Shown piece after piece: positions 1 to 7,974 of a stretch of DNA of 63,184 nucleotides. Position 1 is the stretch's first letter, and each line of letters opens with the position of its first letter. Below the pieces are notes generated by a model. It was not told the DNA's origin. It saw nothing but the letters and a program-made list of their open reading frames with translations, and searched no databases. The stretch comes from Lentisphaerae bacterium GWF2_57_35 (lineage in GTDB: Bacteria; Verrucomicrobiota; Kiritimatiellia; CAIQIC01; GWF2-57-35), in contig MHBK01000025.1 of the NCBI GenBank assembly GCA_001804865.1, positions 1 through 63,184 of the forward strand. The letters are read 5' to 3'. The translations under genes and the position numbers were made by a program.

Positions 1-75
1 CCGGATGCGGGAAATCTGCACGTCCGGTTCGGAGGGAGGGGCGGCTCAACCCAATGAGCCGTCCCTACCCCTATC
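1..75 (+). ncRNA. 3' end of a group II intron (domains V and VI)
   Basis: The window opens inside a hairpin typical of group II intron domain V: a CCGGATG...CGTCCGGTTC stem closed by a GAAA-type loop. A second long hairpin (about 33-72, loop ACCCAA) has the form of domain VI, with a candidate branch-point A in the CCCTACCCC segment about eight bases before the probable 3' splice site after CTAT/C at 74-75. The first bases of domain V, and any reverse transcriptase, lie left of the window. The intron runs on the plus strand and ends about 65 bases beyond the convergent stop of the FHA-TPR gene. A structure-based search would settle class and exact boundary. Confidence 0.75.
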
Positions 76-140
76 AAAAAAAACCTTCTTGGCCCAGCTC
101 TACATGAAGGAATATTTGCGTATAAAAGACAGCGCCCCAG

Positions 141-1949
141 CTACGGCTTCATACCGGCGAGCTTGTTCTTCGCGAAATCGTAGTAGTCTTCGCCGGGAAT
201 TCCGGCGGCCAGGATTTTCTTCAAGGTTTCCGCCACCCGTTGGCGCTGTCCCAGCGATTCATAACGCTTTACCTCGGCCAGATAGCCGGCGCATTCCTTC
301 CGAATCACCGCTCGGATCGAAGCCGCCGCCGCAGTGGCTTCGGCATTTGTCGGATCGGCTTCCAGGGCGCGTTCATACAGTCGGAAGCCTTCGGCGCGCT
401 GCCCCACGCGCACCTTTTCCTTGGCCTCCAAGGTCAGCTTCTGGGAAATGGCTTTCAGCCGCAAGGCAATGCGGCCTTTGAGATCTTCCGCCGAGAGATT
501 GAGCGCCTTGAGCGGATCTTGTTCCTTCTGCAGCAGAGCGAACGTTTGCCGGAGAGGCAGCGCGTCATCCGCGGCGAGCTGGCGATTCACGCCTTCCATC
601 CATTGGATGGCCGCCTGCATTTGCGCGGCGGCGGCATGGCTGACGCTTTGTGCAGGAATCCCGGCCAGGGCTTTGCGGGCCAGCTCCAATTGCCCGCGCT
701 GCACATGGTCTTGCGCGGCAGCCAAGGACTCTGCGGCCACCAGTTCCGCGCTCGCGGACGCCCATCGCTGGGACACGATGCGCGACGAGGGATACTCCGC
801 CGCAATGGACTTGAACAAGCGCACCGCATCGGTCCAATTCCGTGCTTCGTAGGCCACCTCCGCTTCGCTCATGGCCTTGATGCGCTCCTTCATCCGGGCG
901 GCGCCCCGATAAGCCGGCGCCATGCGAAGCGCGGTTTCCATGATGCCAAGCGCATCGTTAAAGCGGGCTTCCTCGGCGGCCTTGACGGCCCGCGCGATGG
1001 CGACATCGGCCTCGATAAACGCCTTCACTTCCTTCAAGGCTTCGCGCGCCGGGGCATAATCGGGATAATCGGCCAATACCCGTTCATACGTCTTCTTCGC
1101 CTCTTCGAAGTTCCTGGCGCGGAACAGCGATTTTCCTTGCTGCGTCAGCGGGCCGGCCTGATCGTCCGGCATCATGGCTTTCGCTACAAACAGCAAGAGC
1201 AGCACCGCCATGCTCGCGATGACGCTGCGCAAAATAAGTTTCTTCCGCTGGACCTTGTCCACGATCTTGAACTGCAAGGTCGTGATGCCAATACGAATTT
1301 TGGCCGAAGTCCCCAACTTGATCGACGTGACTTTGACCCCCTGCACAAAGGTTCCATTGTGGCTGCCGAGATCTTCGAGGTAGTAGCCGTCCGGCTTTTC
1401 GAAGATGCGCGCATGATAGGAGGTGACCGCGTCGTCGAGCAAAACCACATGGTTATCCAGGCTGCGCCCGATCGTGAGATCGCCGCTCCAATCCTCAAAA
1501 ACGCCGCCCTTGAGCGGGCCATCCAATACGGCCAGCTTCACGCATAGCCGGCTGGGCGTTTTCTTCGATACCTTTCGTCCCGGCAGGTCGTTTTGAATGT
1601 CCTGTGCGGAAACAAAGCGCGTGGCGGGCTCGGACTCGCCGGAAGCGCCGTCGGCTGCGTCGAGATGGAAGGTCAGGACAAAGGGGCCAAGCGTGATTTC
1701 GTCGCCGGCTTTGAGTTCGGTCTCTTTCTCGATGCGCCGGCCTTGCAGCAGGACGCCATTGCGGCTGCCCGCGTCCGAAATATGATAGTGCCCATTCTCT
1801 TCCCGGATGGAGGCATGTTTTCGCGAGACGTCGGGATCGTCCAACTGCAGGTCGCAGGTTTTGGACCGGCCGATCACGACGGACCCGGCGGTTAACGCAA
1901 AGGCGCTCACCTGTGTTTTTGCTCTCGATACCGTTAATACAGCGGCCAT
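141..1949 (-). CDS. Two FHA domains, transmembrane segment and TPR-like tail
   Basis: A 602-residue protein with two forkhead-associated domains. The first is at about residues 15-95, with the IGRSKTCDLQLDD and SRNG signatures. The second is at about 137-230, with IGRSLDNHVVLLDD and SHNGTF. A single hydrophobic segment follows (about 239-262). The rest is helical with repeats of the form LFRARNFEEAKKTYERVLADYP, as in tetratricopeptide proteins. FHA domains bind phosphothreonine peptides, so this is probably an inner-membrane adaptor with cytoplasmic FHA domains and a periplasmic scaffold. It is the last gene of the flp-cpaB-tadA-tadB-tadC-FHA operon, 13 bases after the preceding FHA gene. The TPR part may do the job of TadD, which is otherwise missing; that is inference. 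Confidence 0.85.
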   Translation of the reverse strand: MAAVLTVSRAKTQVSAFALTAGSVVIGRSKTCDLQLDDPDVSRKHASIREENGHYHISDAGSRNGVLLQGRRIEKETELKAGDEITLGPFVLTFHLDAADGASGESEPATRFVSAQDIQNDLPGRKVSKKTPSRLCVKLAVLDGPLKGGVFEDWSGDLTIGRSLDNHVVLLDDAVTSYHARIFEKPDGYYLEDLGSHNGTFVQGVKVTSIKLGTSAKIRIGITTLQFKIVDKVQRKKLILRSVIASMAVLLLLFVAKAMMPDDQAGPLTQQGKSLFRARNFEEAKKTYERVLADYPDYAPAREALKEVKAFIEADVAIARAVKAAEEARFNDALGIMETALRMAPAYRGAARMKERIKAMSEAEVAYEARNWTDAVRLFKSIAAEYPSSRIVSQRWASASAELVAAESLAAAQDHVQRGQLELARKALAGIPAQSVSHAAAAQMQAAIQWMEGVNRQLAADDALPLRQTFALLQKEQDPLKALNLSAEDLKGRIALRLKAISQKLTLEAKEKVRVGQRAEGFRLYERALEADPTNAEATAAAASIRAVIRKECAGYLAEVKRYESLGQRQRVAETLKKILAAGIPGEDYYDFAKNKLAGMKP

Positions 1950-1962
1950 GCTGGATCCATCC

Positions 1963-3471
1963 TCAGTGTTTCTTTTTCTTCGTCATCTTCTTTACCCACG
2001 CGCCGGCTTCCTGGTACAACGGGTCCGTTTTGTCGGGAATCCGTTGCATCAATTCGCTCGCGGCCCAATACGCGGTTTGCCAATCGCCCTGTTTGTAGGC
2101 CCGGTTGATTTCAAAGCGCTGTCGCCGAACCGTCTCGTTAAAGAGCTGCAACGCGTACTTCAGTTCGCTTGCCGCCTCCCCGTAGACGGAAGGCCGCGAA
2201 GTAAGGCTGACGGCAAATTGCAGCGAGGTTTGAAACTCGATGATGGCGCGATAGAGATTGTCGAGCCGCACGTCGCGTTTCAGGAGCAGCTCCTTGCCTC
2301 GCTGGAAATGCTCCCTGGCTTTCTGGGCCGCCTGCTCGGGACTGGCCAGACTGATTCGACGAACTGCCTCGTCCGGCGCCGGGAAGTCGAAATACTTTTG
2401 ATCCTGATACAACCGGAAGCTTTGCAGGATGGTCGAGAACAGATCCGCATAAACGGGATAATCCCGCCGCGAGCTGTAACCTTCCACGATCAGCCGGCGG
2501 TCGCCGTCCAACAAATATATGCCTTTGCCTTGCTGCTCCTTGCTGGAAAAACCATAGAAGATCAGCATGACTTCGTTGAGTTCCATCTTTTTCTGGCCCA
2601 GCACAACGAATTCGGGATGGCGAATTTTGCATTCTCCCAGAAACTGCTGAAAGCCCTGGGTGAGCCCCGTCTGTTCGTAGTCGGCCTTTACTTCCTGGAT
2701 GACCTCCAATTGAGCACGGGCGCCTTCGGCCGATTGGACCTTGAAGCTCACAAGATTTTCGCCGGGCTTGCCGGAGCGACTCCAGTTTTCGGGCAGCGAA
2801 AACTCGAAGCCGCCATTTTGATCGCGAAAAACCTCGAAGGCCGCTGCGCGTTCTCCGGAGGACTGAGACTGCTTTGCAATAAATATGGCGATGCCCAGCA
2901 CCGCCAGCGAAAGAACGATGCCGGCCGCGACCTTCGGAAATCCGCGGGTCGGCTTGGGACCGGCTTGCAAGCCTTTCAGCTCCGAGGCTTCCAGCATGCG
3001 CGTGGCATTTTCGGGAAGGGCCACGGTCCCGTCGTCGGAACCCGTCGCCGCCCCCAGCTTTTCGCTCTCCAGCATGCGGGTGCCGTGCTCCTCCGGTACG
3101 GCCATGAAGCGCGTTTCGGAGCCGGCGGATTCGTCCTCGGGACTCGGTGTCGGAGCGCTTGCAATAGCCGGCACGGGGGCTTCGAACCGAAATTGGATCT
3201 TGCCAATGCGAACGATGTCGCCCGGCGCGAGCGAAACTTCGCCGCGCAGGAGCTTCTCGTTGAGATACGTGCCGTTCTTGCTGCCGGTGTCCTTCAGCCA
3301 GACTTCGGCATCGGTGACCCGCACCACGGCATGCCGGCTGGAGGCTTCGTTATCCTCAATCTGAATCGTGCAGGAGCGCGACCGGCCCAGGGTCCATTCC
3401 CCGGCGTCGAGCGGCACCTCGCTGAGAATCTGGCCGCCATCGATAAAAATGAGTTTAGCTTTTTCTTCCAT
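1963..3471 (-). CDS. FHA-domain membrane protein of the Tad locus
   Basis: A 502-residue protein starting at the ATG at 3471, two bases after the tadC stop; an in-frame extension further upstream would overlap tadC and is rejected. An N-terminal FHA domain (about residues 10-95, with GRSRSCTIQIEDNEASSRH and GSKNGTYLNEK) is followed by a low-complexity linker carrying repeated TRML/TRFM-type motifs. Then come one transmembrane helix (about 185-205) and a C-terminal domain with no family I recognise. The threonines of the linker (ETRFM, GTRML, ATRML) recur, so they could be phosphorylation or FHA-docking sites; this is conjecture. Position in the operon points to a role in controlling the pilus apparatus. 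Confidence 0.8.
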   Translation of the reverse strand: MEEKAKLIFIDGGQILSEVPLDAGEWTLGRSRSCTIQIEDNEASSRHAVVRVTDAEVWLKDTGSKNGTYLNEKLLRGEVSLAPGDIVRIGKIQFRFEAPVPAIASAPTPSPEDESAGSETRFMAVPEEHGTRMLESEKLGAATGSDDGTVALPENATRMLEASELKGLQAGPKPTRGFPKVAAGIVLSLAVLGIAIFIAKQSQSSGERAAAFEVFRDQNGGFEFSLPENWSRSGKPGENLVSFKVQSAEGARAQLEVIQEVKADYEQTGLTQGFQQFLGECKIRHPEFVVLGQKKMELNEVMLIFYGFSSKEQQGKGIYLLDGDRRLIVEGYSSRRDYPVYADLFSTILQSFRLYQDQKYFDFPAPDEAVRRISLASPEQAAQKAREHFQRGKELLLKRDVRLDNLYRAIIEFQTSLQFAVSLTSRPSVYGEAASELKYALQLFNETVRRQRFEINRAYKQGDWQTAYWAASELMQRIPDKTDPLYQEAGAWVKKMTKKKKH

Positions 3472-3473
3472 CG

Positions 3474-4256
3474 TTACCTCGATGCATTCGCCAGCATTTG
3501 AATGAAAATGGGACCCAGAATCATGATGAACACGGCCGGGAAAATGCACAGCAGCAAGGGCATCAGCATCTTGACCGGCGCTTCCTGTGCGGCTTTTTCC
3601 GCGCGTTGGGCGCGCCGTTTGCGGAGCATCTCGGACTGCACCAGCAGCACGGGCCCGATGCTCGCGCCGAGGCGGTCGGCCTGGACCAGCGCGGACACGA
3701 CGGCGTTCAAATCGGTAAGCTGCGCCCGGTCCGCCATTTCGCGCAACGCGTCGCGCCGGGGCCGGCCCAACTCGATTTGTTTGAAGAATTGTTCGAGGTC
3801 CTCCCGCAGCGGGCCGACCTTGAGCTTCTCGACCACGCGCCGCATGGCCGTCATAAAATCCAGTCCGGCCTGCACCGAGATGGCCAGCAAGTCCAGCGTG
3901 TCGGGCAGTTCGAGCATGATGCTCGCGTGCCGTTTTTTCATGCGGGTGCGCACATTATCCAGCGGAAAATAAAAGCCGCCCGCGATCAAGGCGAGATAAA
4001 GGACAATCTGCATAGGCCCGGCAAACAGGAATTCCGTGCCCGGCATGTGCAACAAAACAAACACCCAGAAGAGCGGGAACGCCAGCGCGACCACGACCTG
4101 GATGCCCAGCAGCTCCTGCCCGGTAAGATCGCCGGGCGTTCCGGCGCCCAGCAACAGCTTCCGCAAGCGCCCGACGTATTCGTCCAATGTATGGCCCGCA
4201 TTGGCCTGGAAGAACGCGCCTGTCTTTCGAAATAGGTTCTGCAGCATCGGATTCAT
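3474..4256 (-). CDS. tadC: TadC-type inner-membrane platform protein
   Basis: A 260-residue member of the type II secretion F family. It has a hydrophobic pair near residues 50-90, a cytoplasmic helical domain with the conserved ELPDTLDLLAISVQAGLDF motif, and a C-terminal membrane segment (MPLLLCIFPAVFIMILGP). In Tad systems TadB and TadC form the inner-membrane platform on which the TadA ATPase acts to extrude Flp pilin. It lies four bases after tadB and two bases before the next FHA gene, so translation is probably coupled along the operon. Confidence 0.93.
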   Translation of the reverse strand: MNPMLQNLFRKTGAFFQANAGHTLDEYVGRLRKLLLGAGTPGDLTGQELLGIQVVVALAFPLFWVFVLLHMPGTEFLFAGPMQIVLYLALIAGGFYFPLDNVRTRMKKRHASIMLELPDTLDLLAISVQAGLDFMTAMRRVVEKLKVGPLREDLEQFFKQIELGRPRRDALREMADRAQLTDLNAVVSALVQADRLGASIGPVLLVQSEMLRKRRAQRAEKAAQEAPVKMLMPLLLCIFPAVFIMILGPIFIQMLANASR

Positions 4257-4260
4257 AGGT

Positions 4261-5124
4261 TCAATATTTGATGTTCGCGATTTTCTTTACCCACACATAG
4301 CCCACGACATCGAGCACCACCACCAGCACCAGACAAATCATTCCGGTCCAAGTGCTCCACATCAGCCGCATCATGTCCGGATTGATTTTGAACACAAAGA
4401 AGCCCAACACGTAGGGCAGCAAGCCGACCACCAGGGCCTGAAGCCGGCCCTGTGCAGTGAGGGCGTCGGCCTTGCCGGCCAGGAGCTTTCGGTCGCGTAC
4501 CATATCCACGATCCGCTCAAAAATCTCCGCGAGATTTCCGCCCAGCTTCCGGGTCACAGCAATGGCGGACACGGCGAGCTCCATGTCGGCATCCTTTGTG
4601 CGCCGCGCGCAACGCCAAAGCGCTTCGTCCAGTTCGACGCCCAGCTTATATTCGCGAAGCACCAGGTCGAACTCCTGGGAAATCGGCGCCTCCATCTCGT
4701 CCTTGAGCATTTCGATGGCCTGCTGCAACGAAAACCCGGCGCGGATCCCGTTGGCCATCATCGCCAGGCCGTCCACCAATTGTTCGGAGAATTTCTTGCG
4801 CCGGCGCTGCCGCAAGATGACCACGACCAGTTCGGGCCCGAAGTAACCGAGCAATCCCAGCACCCCCGCCATGACAAAGGGAAACGGCGGTTTCGAGGTG
4901 TAGGTGAACAAGAATCCCAGCAGACCGAAGAGCCCCATCAAGCCGAATTTGAGCGAATAGACATAGTTGGCCGGAACGAAAATGAAGATATCCTCCAGCT
5001 CGCGCGAGACCCGGCCGGCCGCCTCGTTGGAGGTTTTCATGATCGAGGCGCGGATGGGGACATAGATCAGGTAGAAGGCCATCAAGACCGCGATGAACGT
5101 CATTAATAGCGCGCTGAAGATCAT
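4261..5124 (-). CDS. tadB: TadB-type inner-membrane platform protein
   Basis: A 287-residue type II secretion F family protein. The ATG at 5124 overlaps the tadA stop by four bases (ATGA). Hydrophobic segments lie near the N-terminus ([20 protein letters not shown]), around 65-105 and at the C-terminus. The central cytoplasmic domain carries the family signature QLVDGLAMMANGIRAGFSL and the later ELAVSAIAVTRKLGGNLAEIF. It should form a heteromeric platform with TadC. A much longer open frame runs upstream through tadA in this frame; only this 3' part has F-domain sequence. Confidence 0.93.
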   Translation of the reverse strand: MIFSALLMTFIAVLMAFYLIYVPIRASIMKTSNEAAGRVSRELEDIFIFVPANYVYSLKFGLMGLFGLLGFLFTYTSKPPFPFVMAGVLGLLGYFGPELVVVILRQRRRKKFSEQLVDGLAMMANGIRAGFSLQQAIEMLKDEMEAPISQEFDLVLREYKLGVELDEALWRCARRTKDADMELAVSAIAVTRKLGGNLAEIFERIVDMVRDRKLLAGKADALTAQGRLQALVVGLLPYVLGFFVFKINPDMMRLMWSTWTGMICLVLVVVLDVVGYVWVKKIANIKY

Positions 5125-6719
5125 GAGCCCGATTCCTCTTCCACCGGCACGAAGATCGACATATCCACATCCATGCCGGCCTGCATCAAGTCGTCCAGGA
5201 AGGCGGGAATCACGCCGGTGGCCGAGAAGACGCCGCGCACGCGGCCCTCCGGGCTGATCCCGGTGCGGCGGAACGTGAAGATGTCCTGCATTTGAAACTC
5301 GCCGTCGTACAAATCGTTCACCTCGGAAATGGCGGTGACCTTCCGCGTGCCATCGGAGAAGCGGGAAATCTGGACCACGACATGCACGGCCGACGCGATC
5401 AATTCGCGCACCGCGCGCAAGGGCAGGTCCAGGCCGGCCATGAGCACCAAGTTTTCGAGACGCCGCAAGGCGTCGCTGGGCGTGTTGGCATGGACGGTGG
5501 TCAGCGAGCCGTCGTGGCCGGTATTCATCGCCTGGAGCATATCCAGCGCCTCGCCGCCGCGGCACTCGCCGACGACGATTCGGTTCGGCCGCATGCGCAA
5601 GGCATTGCGGACCAGGTCGCGGATCGTTACTTCGCCTTTGCCCTCGACGTTGGACGGACGCGTCTCCATGCGCACGACGTGCATCTGCGGCAGGCGCAAT
5701 TCGGCGGAGTCTTCGATCGTCAGAATACGGTCGCCCTCGGGAATAAACGACGAAAGCACATTCAACATGGTGGTTTTGCCGGAGCCCGTACCGCCGGAGA
5801 TGATCATGTTCTTCGCCGCGATCACGCAGACGCGCAGAAAATCGATCATCGGTTTGGTGAGGCTGCCGTACCGTAAATAGTCGTCCATGCCGAAGCGCTT
5901 GGTCGGAAATTTGCGGATGGTGATGGTCGGGCTGTCCAAGGCCAGCGGCGGAATGATCGCATTGACGCGCGAGCCGTCGCTGAGGCGGGCATCCACCATC
6001 GGACTGCTCTCGTCGATGCGCCGGCCGATGGGGCCCACGATGCGTTCGATCGCCGTGAGGATTTCGCGTTTGCTGAGAAACGATTTGTTGGACAGCCGCA
6101 GCCGTCCGCTTTCTTCCACGAAAATCCGGTTGGGGCCGTTCACCATGATTTCCGTGATTTTTTCGTCGGCCAGCATGTCCTCCAACGGACCGAGCCCGAG
6201 CGCGGCGTCGAGGACGGCTTTCTTGATCGATTTGATGTCGAACTCGCGCGGGATGTCCCGCCGCTTCTGCTGGATCAGCCGGTCCAACACGTCGCTGGCG
6301 TTGGTCCGCAGGGCCCGATCCGCCATCTGCGCCAGCGAAAGTTTTTTGAGGTTCAACTCTTCGATCAATTGCTCGTGCAGCCAGCGGCGGACGTCCTCGA
6401 TCGAAGCCGCCTCTTTTTCGGCCAGGAAGGTATCGGTGTCGGAAAAGGTCAGGGTGTATCCCGTGACCGTGAATTCGTCGCCGGATTCCAGGCGTTGCTG
6501 GATGATGCGCTTGCCCTTGATCTGCGTGCCGTTCGTACTGCCCAGGTCTTGCAGCCAATAAACGCGATCGTTGTAGATCACTTGCGAATGATGGGAGGAG
6601 ACCTGGTCGTCGCGAAGGATGATATCGCAATCCAGGGACCGCCCGATCGTCAACCGGCCCCCGGTGATTTCAAAGGTCTTGTCCTTGTATTCCTTGCCGC
6701 TGACGAGAACAAAGGCCAC
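5121..6719 (-). CDS. tadA: FHA-TadA/CpaF fusion: Tad pilus assembly ATPase with phosphopeptide-binding domain
   Basis: Read from the GTG at 6719 (532 residues), preceded by an AGGGGA ribosome site and starting 11 bases after the cpaB stop; an ATG at 6767 would overlap cpaB by 38 bases. Residues 1 to about 95 form a complete FHA domain ([22 protein letters not shown]). The rest is a CpaF/TadA secretion ATPase: an N-terminal helical region, the EIMVNGP motif, Walker [10 protein letters not shown] at about 309-317, the Walker B region [10 protein letters not shown] and a histidine box. TadA normally powers Flp pilus assembly as a hexamer. The fused FHA domain is unusual and suggests gating by threonine phosphorylation, with kinase and phosphatase genes at 27-33 kb. 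Confidence 0.93.
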   Translation of the reverse strand: MAFVLVSGKEYKDKTFEITGGRLTIGRSLDCDIILRDDQVSSHHSQVIYNDRVYWLQDLGSTNGTQIKGKRIIQQRLESGDEFTVTGYTLTFSDTDTFLAEKEAASIEDVRRWLHEQLIEELNLKKLSLAQMADRALRTNASDVLDRLIQQKRRDIPREFDIKSIKKAVLDAALGLGPLEDMLADEKITEIMVNGPNRIFVEESGRLRLSNKSFLSKREILTAIERIVGPIGRRIDESSPMVDARLSDGSRVNAIIPPLALDSPTITIRKFPTKRFGMDDYLRYGSLTKPMIDFLRVCVIAAKNMIISGGTGSGKTTMLNVLSSFIPEGDRILTIEDSAELRLPQMHVVRMETRPSNVEGKGEVTIRDLVRNALRMRPNRIVVGECRGGEALDMLQAMNTGHDGSLTTVHANTPSDALRRLENLVLMAGLDLPLRAVRELIASAVHVVVQISRFSDGTRKVTAISEVNDLYDGEFQMQDIFTFRRTGISPEGRVRGVFSATGVIPAFLDDLMQAGMDVDMSIFVPVEEESGS

Positions 6720-6729
6720 GGGCAATCCC

Positions 6730-7536
6730 CTAAGGTTGTGTAAGCCGTTTGTCGCGGCTCTGGTCAAGATCTCCGATGATCTTTTCGATGGCTTCGAACG
6801 TCACGCGGGGCAACTGTTCGCGCGGCAGCGTCTTCACAGCGCCTTCCTTGCGCAGCATCGCGCCGAGTTCCCCGTGTTGCACGGCAAACATCAGCAATTG
6901 CGCCTCCGGCAGCGTCACGGACAACGTCATCGGACCCGAGCCGCCCTTCTCTTCGGGGCTCTGCACCGGACCGCCCATCGTATTGCCGATGGCCAGCACG
7001 GTCACATTCTGCAAGAGCACCACGTTGACCATGTCGGACGCCTGCCGCCACGAAGCGGTCGAACCGCCTGCGGGCGCGCTGCCCTTGGGAATGGCGAACG
7101 AAGCGATGATGTCGATGTGGTCGTTCGGTTGGATCAAGGAACTGCTGATGCCCTGTCCGATATTGACGGTGAACGCGCCTTCCCCTTCGGGAATCAGCGT
7201 GGACAATCCGCCGTGGCGTTCGCTTTCGAGGTCGGACCAGAGAATGATCTGGCCCGCCCGCAGCGGCACTCGCGTTTTGCGGCCGACGATTTGCTTGAGC
7301 TCCATGCTGCCTTGGATCGCCTGGGGCGGAATGAAGGCCGGCGGAACTTCTTTGGGCGCGACGAGATCGACTTCAATCTCCGTCCCGGCCTTGATATCCG
7401 TCTTGGCCGCCACGACCGGCCGGCCTTCCAGCTTGGCACGGGCCTCCGCTTCAACCCGTTTGACGTAGGAACGAATGGCTAGTATGGCGACAATCGCCAT
7501 GATGACCGCTGCGAACAGGGGTAGTTTGTTCTTCAT
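6730..7536 (-). CDS. cpaB: CpaB/RcpC pilus assembly protein
   Basis: A 268-residue protein with an N-terminal membrane anchor (LFAAVIMAIVAILAIRSY) and an SAF-like domain: VVAAKTDIKAGTEIEVDLV, PPAFIPPQAI and an RAGQIILWSDL segment. This is the standard arrangement of CpaB/RcpC, a periplasmic protein that works with the outer-membrane secretin in Tad pili. It follows flp by 30 bases and precedes the FHA-tadA gene. The secretin gene that normally neighbours it is absent here. Confidence 0.92.
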   Translation of the reverse strand: MKNKLPLFAAVIMAIVAILAIRSYVKRVEAEARAKLEGRPVVAAKTDIKAGTEIEVDLVAPKEVPPAFIPPQAIQGSMELKQIVGRKTRVPLRAGQIILWSDLESERHGGLSTLIPEGEGAFTVNIGQGISSSLIQPNDHIDIIASFAIPKGSAPAGGSTASWRQASDMVNVVLLQNVTVLAIGNTMGGPVQSPEEKGGSGPMTLSVTLPEAQLLMFAVQHGELGAMLRKEGAVKTLPREQLPRVTFEAIEKIIGDLDQSRDKRLTQP

Positions 7537-7566
7537 AAGATTTAAGGCCCGCTTTTCCGGCCAAGA

Positions 7567-7848
7567 CTAAGGCGCCGCTTCGTCCGCTTTGACGTCTTCG
7601 TCGAAAGTACCCATGTCGTTTTGCTTCATCGCCGGATCCATGTCGGCCTTCTTGACATCGTCTTCCCCAATGGAATCCGCGTCCGCCTGGTTGCCCGACA
7701 TCGCCGCGGTGCTCTTGCCGAAGCTCGCTTTGATTTGTTTTCCGAACAAGCCGATAATGAGAATCGCACCGATTGCAATGATCGCGAGGATGATGATGTA
7801 TTCCGTCATGCCCTGACCTGCTTTACGCCGCTTCTTGAGAGATTCCAT
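7567..7848 (-). CDS. flp: Flp-type pilin with long acidic tail
   Basis: A 93-residue prepilin. A short basic leader ends in GQG, followed by the hallmark MTEYIIILAIIAIGAILIIGLFG segment that prepilin peptidase recognises and that becomes the pilus core helix. The last 40 or so residues are strongly acidic (SIGEDDVKKADMDPAMKQND), longer than in classical 50-70 residue Flp pilins. A GGAG ribosome site lies eight or nine bases before the ATG. As first gene of the operon and divergent from the second cpaF, it should be the main promoter-proximal gene. Confidence 0.92.
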   Translation of the reverse strand: MESLKKRRKAGQGMTEYIIILAIIAIGAILIIGLFGKQIKASFGKSTAAMSGNQADADSIGEDDVKKADMDPAMKQNDMGTFDEDVKADEAAP

Positions 7849-7942
7849 GTTATTTTTTCTCCTTTACCTTAGCCCGTACTCCGTATAGAGAAAAGGATAG
7901 GCAAAGTTGAGTGCAATACAAGTCATTAATTTGGGACATTAA

Positions 7943-7962
7943 GGCCCGCCGCGCGGCGGGCC
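7943..7962. promoter_or_regulatory. Perfect 20-bp palindrome between flp and the second cpaF
   Basis: GGCCCGCCGCGCGGCGGGCC is an exact inverted repeat lying 12 bases before the GTG start of the plus-strand cpaF. It could form a strong RNA hairpin masking the ribosome site, act as an operator in the divergent promoter region, or be a short REP-type sequence. The sequence alone does not choose between these. Confidence 0.4.
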
Positions 7963-7974
7963 GGGAAGTCAAAC

